Shown here one piece after another: positions 24,272 to 31,978 of a stretch of DNA of 38,881 nt. This DNA is from CAYNFR01 sp964396595 (lineage in GTDB: Bacteria; Bacteroidota; Bacteroidia; Chitinophagales; Saprospiraceae). Location of the stretch: positions 1 to 38,881 of the forward strand of contig CAYNFR010000031.1 of assembly GCA_964396595.1 (NCBI GenBank). Direction: 5' to 3'. Both the position numbers and the translations under genes were made by a program. The notes beneath the pieces are model-generated. The model saw only the letters and a list, made by a program, of their open reading frames with translations. It ran no database searches and had not been told where the DNA came from. Within the stretch, counting starts at the first letter, position 1. The number at the start of each line of letters is the position of its first letter.

Positions 24272-25453
24272 ATGGAAGAGCTGGTCAAAAAATCTGAGAG
24301 GAAAGCAAAGTCTGTCAAGGAAAAGCAAAAGCGGTATTTGTACCATCAAATTGACTGGAACCAAAAACTGATCTTGATATTGGGTTATAGGGGATCAGGG
24401 AAAACCACGCTTTTACTACAGTACTTATCGATTTCCCAAAAGAAAGGAATTTACCTTAGTTTAGATGATTTTTATTTTGAAACCCATAGACTAATTAGGT
24501 TTGTGGCTGAAAGTTATGCAGCTGGCTATCGTCTCTTTTTACTGGATGAAGTTCATAGATATGCCTTTTGGTCTAAAGACCTGAAGCAATTGTATGACGA
24601 TTATGATGATATTCAGGTCATTGCAACAGGTTCCTCCATCCTGGATATTTCCAGAGGCAATGCGGATTTGTCCAGAAGAGCCTCGGTGTACCATTTGCAT
24701 GGGCTTTCTTTTAGGGAGTACTTGAATTTTCAAAAAAAATCAGACATCCAAAAGGTTTCTTTGGAAGATATTTTGTCTGAACATCATATGATTGCGCCTG
24801 GATTTTTGGATAATTTTAACATAAAAATTTCCTTCCAAGATTATTTGAAGTCCGGTTATTTCCCTTTTTTCATGGAATCAAAGACTGCATATCCCCAAAA
24901 ATTGCAGGAGACCATTCAGTTGGTGATTGATACAGATATCGCTCCATTTGAAGAATTGCAACATTCTACCATACGAACTTTGAAAAAGCTGCTGTATGTT
25001 TTGAGTGAAAGTGTTCCTTTTGCACCCAATATCAATAAACTGGCAGAAAAGCTTGAAACACCCAGGAATACGGTGTTAAGATTGTTGGATATTTTGGATC
25101 AGGCTCAGATTCTCCGACTCTTGAGGTCCTCTACAAAAGGGGTGAGCTTCCTTCAAAAGCCGGACAAAATATACTTGCATAACCCAAATTTTATTTACCT
25201 GTTTTCGCCCACGAAGGCCAATGTAGGCAATATTAGAGAGACTTTTTTTATCAACCAATTGAGTGCAGTGCATGCAGTTACAAGTTCAAAATTCGGGGAT
25301 TTTATGGTTGATGATACCTATGTGTTCGAGGTAGGTGGGGGTAGTAAAACTTCAGATCAAATCCGGGGAATCCCCAACGCTTATTTGGCTCTCGATATTG
25401 AAAGTGGAGGAGGGAAAAGAATACCTTTATGGCTGTTTGGGTTGCTTTACTGA
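24272..25453 (+). CDS. AAA ATPase with DUF4143 domain (first copy)
   Basis: 393 residues. The P-loop GYRGSGKTT (38-46), the Walker B-type RLFLLDEVHR (88-96) and the sensor-like VIATGSSIL form the AAA_14 domain. SRRASVYHLHGLSFREYLNF, a winged-helix-like stretch (NINKLAEKLETPRNTVLRLLDIL) and a C-terminal nuclease-fold-like DUF4143 region follow. In the last, a D..FEV pattern is visible but the usual ExK Lys is not. Members are common, often laterally spread and functionally unassigned. Only about 31% of residues look shared with the second copy at 30775, judged by eye, so this is not a recent duplication. The iteron array at its start suggests autoregulation. Confidence 0.85.
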   Translation: MEELVKKSERKAKSVKEKQKRYLYHQIDWNQKLILILGYRGSGKTTLLLQYLSISQKKGIYLSLDDFYFETHRLIRFVAESYAAGYRLFLLDEVHRYAFWSKDLKQLYDDYDDIQVIATGSSILDISRGNADLSRRASVYHLHGLSFREYLNFQKKSDIQKVSLEDILSEHHMIAPGFLDNFNIKISFQDYLKSGYFPFFMESKTAYPQKLQETIQLVIDTDIAPFEELQHSTIRTLKKLLYVLSESVPFAPNINKLAEKLETPRNTVLRLLDILDQAQILRLLRSSTKGVSFLQKPDKIYLHNPNFIYLFSPTKANVGNIRETFFINQLSAVHAVTSSKFGDFMVDDTYVFEVGGGSKTSDQIRGIPNAYLALDIESGGGKRIPLWLFGLLY

Positions 25454-25626
25454 TGATTGGGTATTTTTTTTGTTTCTTCTAATTGAAGATGGTTAAACCT
25501 GCCATGTTGGAAAGTCAATTGTGCTTGCAATGACCTTTACATCAAAAAAAACTGGTAGGTTTTTGTATCCAATCAACTTACCCCAATTAGTGTTTTTGTT
25601 ATATTTCTATTTTAATCAATTATTTA

Positions 25627-25790
25627 ATTTGTATGAAATATGATTCATTATATCCATTTATATGGGTTAATGACTGAAATTTCATTCAAAATTTTTTATC
25701 ACCAAAATAAATCAGTATATTTGTATGAAATGTGATTCATAGTGTCCAAAATACCATACTAATGACTGAAATTTCATACATAAGTGATGC
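25627..25790 (+). promoter_or_regulatory. Duplicated hipB promoter/operator and start region
   Basis: Two copies of about 65 bp at 92-bp offset (25627 onward; 25719 onward). Both contain ATTTGTATGAAAT-TGATTCAT with the dyad ATGAA-N6-TTCAT, and AATGACTGAAATTTCAT with the perfect palindrome TGAAATTTCA. The second copy includes the real hipB ATG (25762) and first codons, and a -7 element TATATTTG (25716-25723). The first copy has the same beginning but a spoiled -7 (TTAATTTG) and leads to no gene. The rest of the gap (25454-25626) holds only a weak inverted repeat (AAACCTGCCA at 25495, TGGTAGGTTT at 25553). Confidence 0.7.
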
Positions 25791-26097
25791 TGCTATTTTA
25801 AAAAAGGTAGGAGCCTTTGTCAAAGCCCGAAGGATAGATCAAAATCTTACCCAAGAAGAAGTTTCCGAGCGGGCGGCGATCAGCCGGTCTACATTGAGTT
25901 TGTTGGAGAGGGGAGAGAATATATCGCTTCTGAATCTCTTGAAAGTATTAAGAGTACTGGATGCTTTGTATGTCTTGAATGATTTTCAGGAGGTCACCAC
26001 CATCAGTCCGATGCAGTTGGCCAAGGAAGATGAAGCCAAATGGAAGCGAGCTTCTAAAAGTAAAAAGTCTCCTCCTAAAGATGACCTGGGATGGTAA
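25762..26097 (+). CDS. hipB: HipB-like antitoxin, XRE-type transcription regulator
   Basis: 111 residues. The helix-turn-helix is at about residues 15-70 (VGAFVKARRIDQNLTQEEVSERAAISRSTLSLLERGENISLLNLLKVLRVL), followed by a basic, flexible tail (KRASKSKKSPPKDD). It should neutralise HipA and repress its own promoter through the duplicated dyads upstream. The ATG at 25762 is used because the -7 element at 25716-25723 and the duplicated start region fit it; a GTG at 25732 would lie within the predicted transcript start zone. It overlaps hipA by 7 bp. Confidence 0.88.
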   Translation: MTEISYISDAAILKKVGAFVKARRIDQNLTQEEVSERAAISRSTLSLLERGENISLLNLLKVLRVLDALYVLNDFQEVTTISPMQLAKEDEAKWKRASKSKKSPPKDDLGW

Positions 26098-27377
26098 GGA
26101 CTGCATTTGTGAAGCTTTGGGGGCAGCGAATTGGGGCAGTGGTATGGGATGAAGGTCAGGAATTGGCTTTTTTCGAATACGACCGAAGGTTTGCCTCTGG
26201 GAAATTGGATATTTCACCCGTACGTATGCCACTTGGTACCCGTATTTATAGCTTTCCGGAATTGAGAAGGAATACCACATTCAAAGGACTTCCGGGTTTG
26301 TTGGCGGATTCCTTGCCAGATCGCTACGGAAATGAATTGATCAATGGCTGGCTGGCCCGCAATGGACGGGCGGAAAACTCACTGAATCCTGTTGAATTAC
26401 TCTGCTTTATCGGAAACAGGGGGATGGGCGCTTTGGAGTTTGAGCCTTCTACCTTACCCGTCCAGGAACAAGGGCAGGCCTTGGAACTATCAAGCCTGAT
26501 TGAGACCACCAAGAAGTTATTAGAAAGCCGAGAGCGCTTTGAAGCGCAAACCGCATCTGCTATGCAGGATGCCCTATTGAATGTGTTAAAGATGGGAACT
26601 TCAGCTGGTGGTGCGAGACCAAAGGCCATCATCGCATACAATGAAGCCACCGGAATGATCCGTTCGGGGCAGACGCTGCATGATGCTGGATTTGAACACT
26701 GGCTGATCAAGTTTGACGGGGTGAATGATACGCAGTTTGGAGAGACCTTTGGCTATGGTAGAGTGGAAATGGCTTACTATCAGATGGCGGTAGATGCAGG
26801 AATCGAAATGGCTGAAAGTAGGCTGATAGAAGAGGAGGGAAGGGCACATTTTATGACCAGGCGTTTTGATAGGGTCAATGGTACGGACAAGCTCCACATG
26901 CAGACATTTTGTGCCTTGCAGCATTTTGATTTCAACAATGTGAGCAGTTACAGCTACGAGCAGTTGTTTCAGACCATGCGCCAATTGCGGCTGTCCTATG
27001 CAGAAGCGGAGCAATTGTACCGCAGGATGGTGTTCAATGTGCTGGCCCGCAACTGTGACGACCATACCAAAAACTTTGCTTTCCTGATGGATCAGGAGGG
27101 GAAATGGAGTCTTTCTCCCGCTTATGATATTTGCCATGCTTACAGGCCTGACAGTGTCTGGGTGAGTCAGCATTGCCTGAGCATCAATGGCAAAAGGAAA
27201 GATTTTGAGGCTGATGATTTTGTGGCGATAGCCAAGCAAAATTCCATCCGAAACCCACTGGGCCTTATTCAGGAAGTTCAGGAGATTGTTTCCAAGTGGA
27301 AGGATTATGCTAACAAGTACAAGGTGAATGCAAAGCTTGCAGAGGCGATTGCTGCTACTTTGGTCAAGTTGGTGTAG
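26091..27377 (+). CDS. hipA: HipA-type Ser/Thr kinase toxin
   Basis: 428 residues, full length. An N-terminal Couple_hipA domain (VKLWGQRIGAVVWDEGQELAFFEY; FKGLPGLLADSLPDRYGNELI) precedes the kinase fold: the P-loop-like TSAGGARPKAII, the phosphate-handling RFDRVNGTDKLHMQTFCALQHFDF, the catalytic NCDDHTKN (residues 321-328, with D324 as the probable catalytic Asp and N328 as a metal ligand) and the metal motif SPAYDICHAY. All key residues are intact, so it should be active. E. coli HipA phosphorylates GltX and causes persistence; the target here is unknown. Its start overlaps hipB, so the two are translationally coupled. Confidence 0.93.
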   Translation: MVRTAFVKLWGQRIGAVVWDEGQELAFFEYDRRFASGKLDISPVRMPLGTRIYSFPELRRNTTFKGLPGLLADSLPDRYGNELINGWLARNGRAENSLNPVELLCFIGNRGMGALEFEPSTLPVQEQGQALELSSLIETTKKLLESRERFEAQTASAMQDALLNVLKMGTSAGGARPKAIIAYNEATGMIRSGQTLHDAGFEHWLIKFDGVNDTQFGETFGYGRVEMAYYQMAVDAGIEMAESRLIEEEGRAHFMTRRFDRVNGTDKLHMQTFCALQHFDFNNVSSYSYEQLFQTMRQLRLSYAEAEQLYRRMVFNVLARNCDDHTKNFAFLMDQEGKWSLSPAYDICHAYRPDSVWVSQHCLSINGKRKDFEADDFVAIAKQNSIRNPLGLIQEVQEIVSKWKDYANKYKVNAKLAEAIAATLVKLV

Positions 27378-27420
27378 GTGCTTTTTTATTGATTATTTCT
27401 GCTTACCGAAGATTTTTCTT

Positions 27421-27530
27421 ATCACATCATTAGGGTATTGTGGGCTTTGTGGATTTGATGGAAATTTAGGGAAATGGTTTCACGCAACGTACGCAACGAA
27501 AAAAAAAACGCAACGATCGCAACGGGACTA
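27421..27530. repeat. GCAACG-rich element, copy 2 with shared upstream block
   Basis: It begins with ATCACATCATTAGGGTATTG, a block also found before copy 3, then GGAAATTTAGGGAAATG, the left terminus GTTTCACGCAACG (27477-27489) and CGCAACGATCGCAACGGG. The right inverted terminus (TGCGTGAAAC) seen in copy 1 is missing, so this copy is incomplete. It lies between hipA and the PAD-family lipoprotein. Confidence 0.7.
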
Positions 27531-27550
27531 TAGCAAAAACTGACATGTTT

Positions 27551-27565
27551 TCCCGATGCTCGGGA
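27551..27565. repeat. Short hairpin TCCCGATGCTCGGGA
   Basis: Arms TCCCGA/TCGGGA with a 3-nt loop, just before the PAD-family gene. Hairpins of this sequence recur in intergenic DNA of some Bacteroidota; only one copy is visible here. No T-run follows, so it is not an obvious terminator. Confidence 0.4.
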
Positions 27566-27597
27566 TAAGGTATGCCAGAAACAAAAGCCACCAATTT

Positions 27598-28887
27598 ATG
27601 AAAAATCTAACATTCTTCGTCTTTTTGATAGTTGTAATTTCTTCCTGCAAGCAAGAGCAAAGGGACCCTACTGTTTTTTACTATCCCGCTGAATGGGAAG
27701 CGCAAGAGGCCATATTGATAGGTTGGACGGAAAGTCAACCAGAGTTTTTCCAATTGGCAGTTGATGTGGCACGTGCACTTGAAGGTTCAACCTTAGTAAT
27801 ATTTGTGTCTGATACTAGCGAGAATCCCTTGGTTTTTAAGCAATACCTGTTGGAGCAAGCCGTGGATACATCCGATTACACTTTTGTGTCCGTTCCTGTT
27901 AGGCAGGCTGTAGCCCTTCGCGATGTTGGACCGGTGTATTTGATGAATAGCCTTGGAGAGAAAAAGGTCGTGGACTACCGCTGGGCATTTCAGGACTTTT
28001 TCGAGAAATTTTTAATAGAGAAAGGAATGGACCCTGATACAGCCAGATCAGAAGCTTCTTTCTTTAACCGAAATCAAAAAACGGATAGCTTATTGGCGGT
28101 AAGGGATGGCTTGGAAGTGATTACCTCTTTTTTGAATTTAGATGGTGGTGCGATAGAAGTAAATGGCAGAGGAAGCATTTTGCTGAATGAATATTGGATG
28201 CTTAGGCTTAATCCTGGTCTCACCAAATCAGCGATAGAAAAAGAGCTTACCCGAACCTTGGGAGTAAGCCATTTTATTTGGGTGGGTAAGGGTTTGGTCG
28301 AAGATGGTGACCTATCAGAAATTATAATTCCCGGATTTATTGCAGGAGGGACAGATGGACATACGGATGAATATATCCGATTTGCCAATCCGAATACCAT
28401 TCTGCTGGCTTGGGTGGATGAAGAAGAAAAAGATAGCCATCCGATACATGCTGAAAACTATCGCAGAATGAAGGAAACGTATGATATACTGGTCAAAGCT
28501 AAAGATCAGGATGGAAGACCGTTCAAAATCATCAAAGTTCCTTTGCCGGACTTGCGCTACAGACCAACTATTGTTGTAGAAGGCTGGGCATCGAATGACT
28601 CAACTATTGGCAAAGAGTATTTTCTGCCCAACCAAAAAGTGGAGTTAGGGGATACTTTGCAATATCTATCTGCTTCTTCCTACCTCAATTTTTTGATTTC
28701 CAATGATAAAGTGCTCTTACCAACTTACTTGCCTGTTGGTAGCTCTACGGAAAAAGAAGAACGAGTAAAACATATCTTTTCGAGTTTATACCCTGACAAA
28801 ACTTTGGTTTGGATAGACGCTACAACTTACAATTGGTTAGGTGGAGGTTTACATTGTTACACCAAGCAAGTGCCCAAAGTGAATTGA
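27598..28887 (+). CDS. Agmatine deiminase / peptidyl-arginine deiminase family lipoprotein
   Basis: 429 residues from the ATG at 27598; the lipobox VISSC gives Cys17. The guanidine-modifying (pentein) fold is indicated by VFYYPAEWEAQEAILIGW, DGGAIEVNGRGSILLNEYW, the catalytic Asp/His block GGTDGHTDEYIRF and the nucleophile Cys420 in NWLGGGLHCYTKQ. Agmatine deiminases convert agmatine to N-carbamoylputrescine and related PADs citrullinate arginine. Export as a lipoprotein points to an extracytoplasmic substrate, as with Porphyromonas PPAD, but the substrate is not readable. It is longer than the typical cytoplasmic AguA. A GCAACG element and a hairpin precede it. Confidence 0.88.
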   Translation: MKNLTFFVFLIVVISSCKQEQRDPTVFYYPAEWEAQEAILIGWTESQPEFFQLAVDVARALEGSTLVIFVSDTSENPLVFKQYLLEQAVDTSDYTFVSVPVRQAVALRDVGPVYLMNSLGEKKVVDYRWAFQDFFEKFLIEKGMDPDTARSEASFFNRNQKTDSLLAVRDGLEVITSFLNLDGGAIEVNGRGSILLNEYWMLRLNPGLTKSAIEKELTRTLGVSHFIWVGKGLVEDGDLSEIIIPGFIAGGTDGHTDEYIRFANPNTILLAWVDEEEKDSHPIHAENYRRMKETYDILVKAKDQDGRPFKIIKVPLPDLRYRPTIVVEGWASNDSTIGKEYFLPNQKVELGDTLQYLSASSYLNFLISNDKVLLPTYLPVGSSTEKEERVKHIFSSLYPDKTLVWIDATTYNWLGGGLHCYTKQVPKVN

Positions 28888-28910
28888 GGTTTACTGTTTT
28901 TTATAAAACC

Positions 28911-29057
28911 ATCACATCATTAGGGTATTGTGGACTTCCTGAATTTAAGGGAAATTTAGAAATGGTTTCACGCGGCGAGCGCAACGAATTTACGCAACGA
29001 TCGCGACGAAATCGGCGTAGCGTTCGTTGCGATTCTCTTTGCGCCCGTTGCGTGAAC
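28911..29057. repeat. GCAACG-rich palindromic element, copy 3 with shared upstream block
   Basis: Starts with the same ATCACATCATTAGGGTATTG block as copy 2. It then has inverted termini GTTTCACGC (28965-28973) and GCGTGAAC (29050-29057) enclosing a GCAACG/CGTTGC-rich palindromic interior (93 bp between the termini). It ends 15 bp before the alpha/beta hydrolase ATG, so it would form part of that gene's 5' untranslated region. Confidence 0.75.
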
Positions 29058-29072
29058 TAAAACTGAATTGTT

Positions 29073-29918
29073 ATGAAATTAATAGGGATTTGTTTTATTC
29101 AGGTCATATTTTGTTGTTTCCTCTTCAATGCCAACGCCCAAGACACCCTCTATGCCGATGCCGGTGGCTTTAATTTACGTATGATTAAAATGGGCAATGG
29201 TACAGGCCCAACTGTAATTATGGAAAACGGCTTTGGTATGCAGTTGGAATGGTGGTTTGAGCTAGACGATTCACTCGCCAAGTATGGAACCGTGGTTACC
29301 TACGACCGCTCTTTTTTGGGCAAGTCGGGAAAAGGAAATACAGACAGATCAGGTGAAGTAGTAGCGGCTGAACTCAAACTTGCCCTTCAAAATGCCGACA
29401 TCAAACCTCCCTATATTTTGACAGGTTTCTCGCTTGGTGGCTACTATATAAAGGCATTTGCAAGAGCCAATCCAAATGACACCAAGGGGTTGTTATTGAT
29501 TGATCCGTTGAATACCGAGGCTTTTTACAAGGAGTTTAAAACTGATTTTTCAGATGTCTATCAATGGGAATTTGAAAACTTCGACCCTAAAGAAGATGAT
29601 CCAAGTTTTCACGAAGGTGTATTTACTTTTGGTGAATTGTATGGCGATGATGGTGTACCTGCTGATATCCCAACAATTCTCTTGATTGCAAAACTTCCAC
29701 CAGCATTATCTAAAAATAACATCCCTGATATACAGAATTGGGAAGATAAGAATAGTGCTATTCAGGAATTGTGGGTTCAGCATCAGCTCCAATGGGCAAA
29801 AGGCTATCCCAATGTAAAAACTATTGAAGTCCCAGATGCCAGTCACTATATCCACCGCTATAGAATGGATGTGGTGATGGATGCTTTTAAAGAATTGATG
29901 GAAGCAATAAAGGATTGA
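29073..29918 (+). CDS. Exported alpha/beta hydrolase
   Basis: 281 residues. A signal peptide ends at FNANA-QD (about residue 22). Alpha/beta hydrolase core: VIMENGFGMQLEWW (oxyanion region), VVTYDRSFLGKSG, the nucleophile elbow ILTGFSLGGYYIKAFA with Ser, LLLIDPLN and the C-terminal His in VPDASHYIHRY. All three triad positions appear present. The substrate is unknown; small-ester or lactone hydrolases of this type are frequent in the phylum. The decayed membrane-protein gene begins 5 bp after its stop. Confidence 0.88.
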   Translation: MKLIGICFIQVIFCCFLFNANAQDTLYADAGGFNLRMIKMGNGTGPTVIMENGFGMQLEWWFELDDSLAKYGTVVTYDRSFLGKSGKGNTDRSGEVVAAELKLALQNADIKPPYILTGFSLGGYYIKAFARANPNDTKGLLLIDPLNTEAFYKEFKTDFSDVYQWEFENFDPKEDDPSFHEGVFTFGELYGDDGVPADIPTILLIAKLPPALSKNNIPDIQNWEDKNSAIQELWVQHQLQWAKGYPNVKTIEVPDASHYIHRYRMDVVMDAFKELMEAIKD

Positions 29919-29923
29919 ATATT

Positions 29924-30660
29924 ATGAAAACACAACACTCCCGCTTCTACCTCCTCATCACCATCCTCCTTCTTTTGGTGGTCCTCTTGGGCTTTAGTCC
30001 CAGGTTTTAATTGAGACCCTTTTTTGAACAGCCCAGGCATCTGCAAATGGAGACTCTGCCCATTAAGTTTATGCTGCATGGTATTTTGATGACGCTGTGG
30101 TATGTATTATTGGTGGTGCAATCGTCTTTGGTGAATACCAAAGACGATTGCTGCATATGCGCCTAGGCTGGGGACTGGGAGTTATAGCCATACTGGCGGT
30201 TATTTCTGCCATACCGGTGATGATGGGCTTTGCCCCACGCATGGTCGATCTTGGTTTTCTAGATGTAAATAATGAAGGAAGGGTTTGGTTTCAGAATATA
30301 CAATGGACCAACGATATCTTTGCGTTGATCACCTTTTCCTTTATGGTAACCATCGGCTATCTTAATCGAACCAACAAAGAATTGCACCGCACCATGATGC
30401 TATTTGCTTCTATGGCCTTTACTGGGCCTGCCACCGGCCGATTGATGGAATGGTTATCACCCTCCTTATTTATTGAGGGCACGGTGCTGGTTTTCGTGCT
30501 CTTTCCTTTGGCCGTTTTGATCCACGACTGGATGAAGGATCGAAAAATTCCGAAGTACCCTGTACGGGGATTTATCGCCTTAGCGCTTTTGATGGTATTG
30601 ACCTTTGCCTTGCCCTCCACTGATTTTTGGACAGCAATTTTTATAGAACACCTAAAGTGA
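29924..30660 (+). pseudogene. Decayed multi-pass membrane protein gene (stop plus frameshift)
   Basis: The ATG at 29924 opens FYLLITILLLLVVLLGFSPRF, then a TAA at 30008-30010 where the frame continues sensibly (LRPFFEQPRHLQMETLPIKF, MLHGILMTLWYVLLVVQSSLV). Near 30138-30145 the coding sense moves to the frame that continues as RRLLHMRLGWGLGVIAILAV to the stop at 30660. Together they restore one protein of about 245 residues with roughly six or seven membrane segments, a type common in Bacteroidota and of unknown function. A Tyr codon mutated to TAA (SPRFY-LRPFF) is the simplest reading of the first lesion. The long 3' frame (30097-30660) could still be open but lacks the first segments. Confidence 0.83.
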
Positions 30661-30705
30661 ATCTTGAGTGCCGAAGGACCGAATAGCATAGACACAAGAA
30701 TAACA

Positions 30706-30751
30706 TTCGATACTATCGAACGATATTGAATAATAACGTACGATAGTATCG
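30706..30751 (+). promoter_or_regulatory. Paired palindromic operators before the second ATPase gene
   Basis: TTCGATACTATCGAA (30706-30720) is a perfect dyad around one base; CGATAGTATCG (30741-30751) is a second dyad of the same core. The flanking GAACG is shared, so they are also direct repeats. Centres are 33 bp apart, close to three helical turns. The second occupies the position where the -33 element would be. Confidence 0.75.
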
Positions 30752-30762
30752 AACGGATTTAG

Positions 30763-30770
30763 TATCTTTG
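30763..30770 (+). promoter_or_regulatory. -7 promoter element TATCTTTG of the second ATPase gene
   Basis: TAnnTTTG match ending 4 nt before the ATG at 30775, with the operator dyad 12 bp upstream. The transcript would start at or beside the ATG, implying a leaderless or almost leaderless mRNA. Confidence 0.6.
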
Positions 30771-30774
30771 AATC

Positions 30775-31965
30775 ATGGAAAGGGAATTATACAGGTACAA
30801 CCCATGGTGGGAGCGAGATCTCACATTACTGAAAAGGTTATATCCCCGGCAGGCAGATAGTGACCGGGTACTCGCTAATTTAAGTAACCAACAGGTCATT
30901 TTTCTAACAGGACTGCGGCGTATTGGCAAAACATCGCTCATGCGGATGTGCATTCGGCATTTGATCGAACACATGGAGATTCCTGCTGTCCACATCTTGT
31001 ATGTGAGTTTAGATGACTACTTGCTTCAAGATACCAGCATATTAGAGATTGTAGAAGCATTCAGAAAAATGCAGCGTCTTGACAATAAGCAACAGGTGTA
31101 TCTCTTTCTAGATGAAATCACATTTGCAAGAGATTATGAGCTTCAACTGAAAAATTTATACGACCAGGGTCATTGTAAGATTTTTGCTTCCTCATCAAGC
31201 GCTTCCCTGCTGAGGAGCAGCCACGCACACCTTACCGGCAGAAGTGTCACTTTGGAGATTCTGCCATTGGACTATCCTGATTATTTGCGATTTAAGAAAC
31301 TGGTAGTTTTACCCTCTGATGCCCACTTACATGAGAGCTATTTTAAAGACTACCTGAGCACAGGAGGCATTCCGGAGTACGTCCTAAGCGGTGATGACGC
31401 CTACATCAGAGAGTTGATGGACAATATTGTTCACAAAGACATAGCCGCTCTTCATGGCATCAGGCAACTACAGCAACTCAAAGACTATTTCCTGATGCTG
31501 ATGGAACGCAGCGGAAAAACCATGAGCATCAATAAGGTAGCCAAAGTGCTGGGCATTTCAAATGATACCTCCAAGCGTTTCTTTGATTTGTTTTGCGATA
31601 CCTATATCGTTTATCCCGTTAGCCGATTTGGAAAGTTGAATGAACAGATGGTATCTCCCAAAAAGATCTATTGTTGCGACACGGGCATCAGAACCTTTTA
31701 TACTGGCGAGCGCGATTGGGGCGCACTGTTTGAAAACTATTGCTATCTGCGCCTCAAACACCTGCAACTTCGCTACATTTGTCAGGACACTACAGAGCTG
31801 GATTTTTACTCTGAAAACAAATGGCTCCTCGAATGCAAATTTCACGACGAAGCCTTGAGCGCAAAACAACAAGCCCTTTTCGACAGCTTTCCCGCCGAAG
31901 AAAAGTATGTTTTAAGATCTCAGTACGATGTCCAAAAGGTGCTTCGGTCATATTCAACCCAATAG
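30775..31965 (+). CDS. AAA ATPase with DUF4143 domain (second copy)
   Basis: 396 residues. Walker A GLRRIGKTS (46-54) and Walker B VYLFLDEIT (108-116); ASSSSASLLRSSHAHLTGRSV is the sensor/arginine region. A winged-helix-like stretch (MSINKVAKVLGISNDTSKRFFDLFCDTYIV) follows, then a C-terminal restriction-nuclease-like fold with ELDFYSENKWLLECKF, which fits the PD-(D/E)xK pattern (D...ExK). Unlike the copy at 24272, the ExK Lys is kept. The family's role is unknown; proteins of this type are often found near toxin-antitoxin or mobile DNA. The palindromic operators immediately upstream suggest tight self-regulation. Confidence 0.87.
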   Translation: MERELYRYNPWWERDLTLLKRLYPRQADSDRVLANLSNQQVIFLTGLRRIGKTSLMRMCIRHLIEHMEIPAVHILYVSLDDYLLQDTSILEIVEAFRKMQRLDNKQQVYLFLDEITFARDYELQLKNLYDQGHCKIFASSSSASLLRSSHAHLTGRSVTLEILPLDYPDYLRFKKLVVLPSDAHLHESYFKDYLSTGGIPEYVLSGDDAYIRELMDNIVHKDIAALHGIRQLQQLKDYFLMLMERSGKTMSINKVAKVLGISNDTSKRFFDLFCDTYIVYPVSRFGKLNEQMVSPKKIYCCDTGIRTFYTGERDWGALFENYCYLRLKHLQLRYICQDTTELDFYSENKWLLECKFHDEALSAKQQALFDSFPAEEKYVLRSQYDVQKVLRSYSTQ

Positions 31966-31978
31966 TCAAAGCCACACC

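Noticed and set aside
25651..25669. E. coli-type HipB box (TATCC-N8-GG...)
   Set aside because: TATCC-N8-GGGTTA resembles the consensus but is incomplete and not repeated in the second promoter copy; the shared dyads are better operator candidates.
26601..27239. 212-residue minus-strand ORF
   Set aside because: It lies wholly antisense to the intact hipA gene and its translation shows no family resemblance; a shadow ORF.
27421..29057. CRISPR array
   Set aside because: The repeats are few, unevenly spaced, internally palindromic and separated by whole genes; there are no regular spacers or cas genes.
24272..31965. The two DUF4143 ATPases as a recent duplication
   Set aside because: Apart from P-loop and general layout the proteins differ strongly, and their upstream repeats are unrelated.
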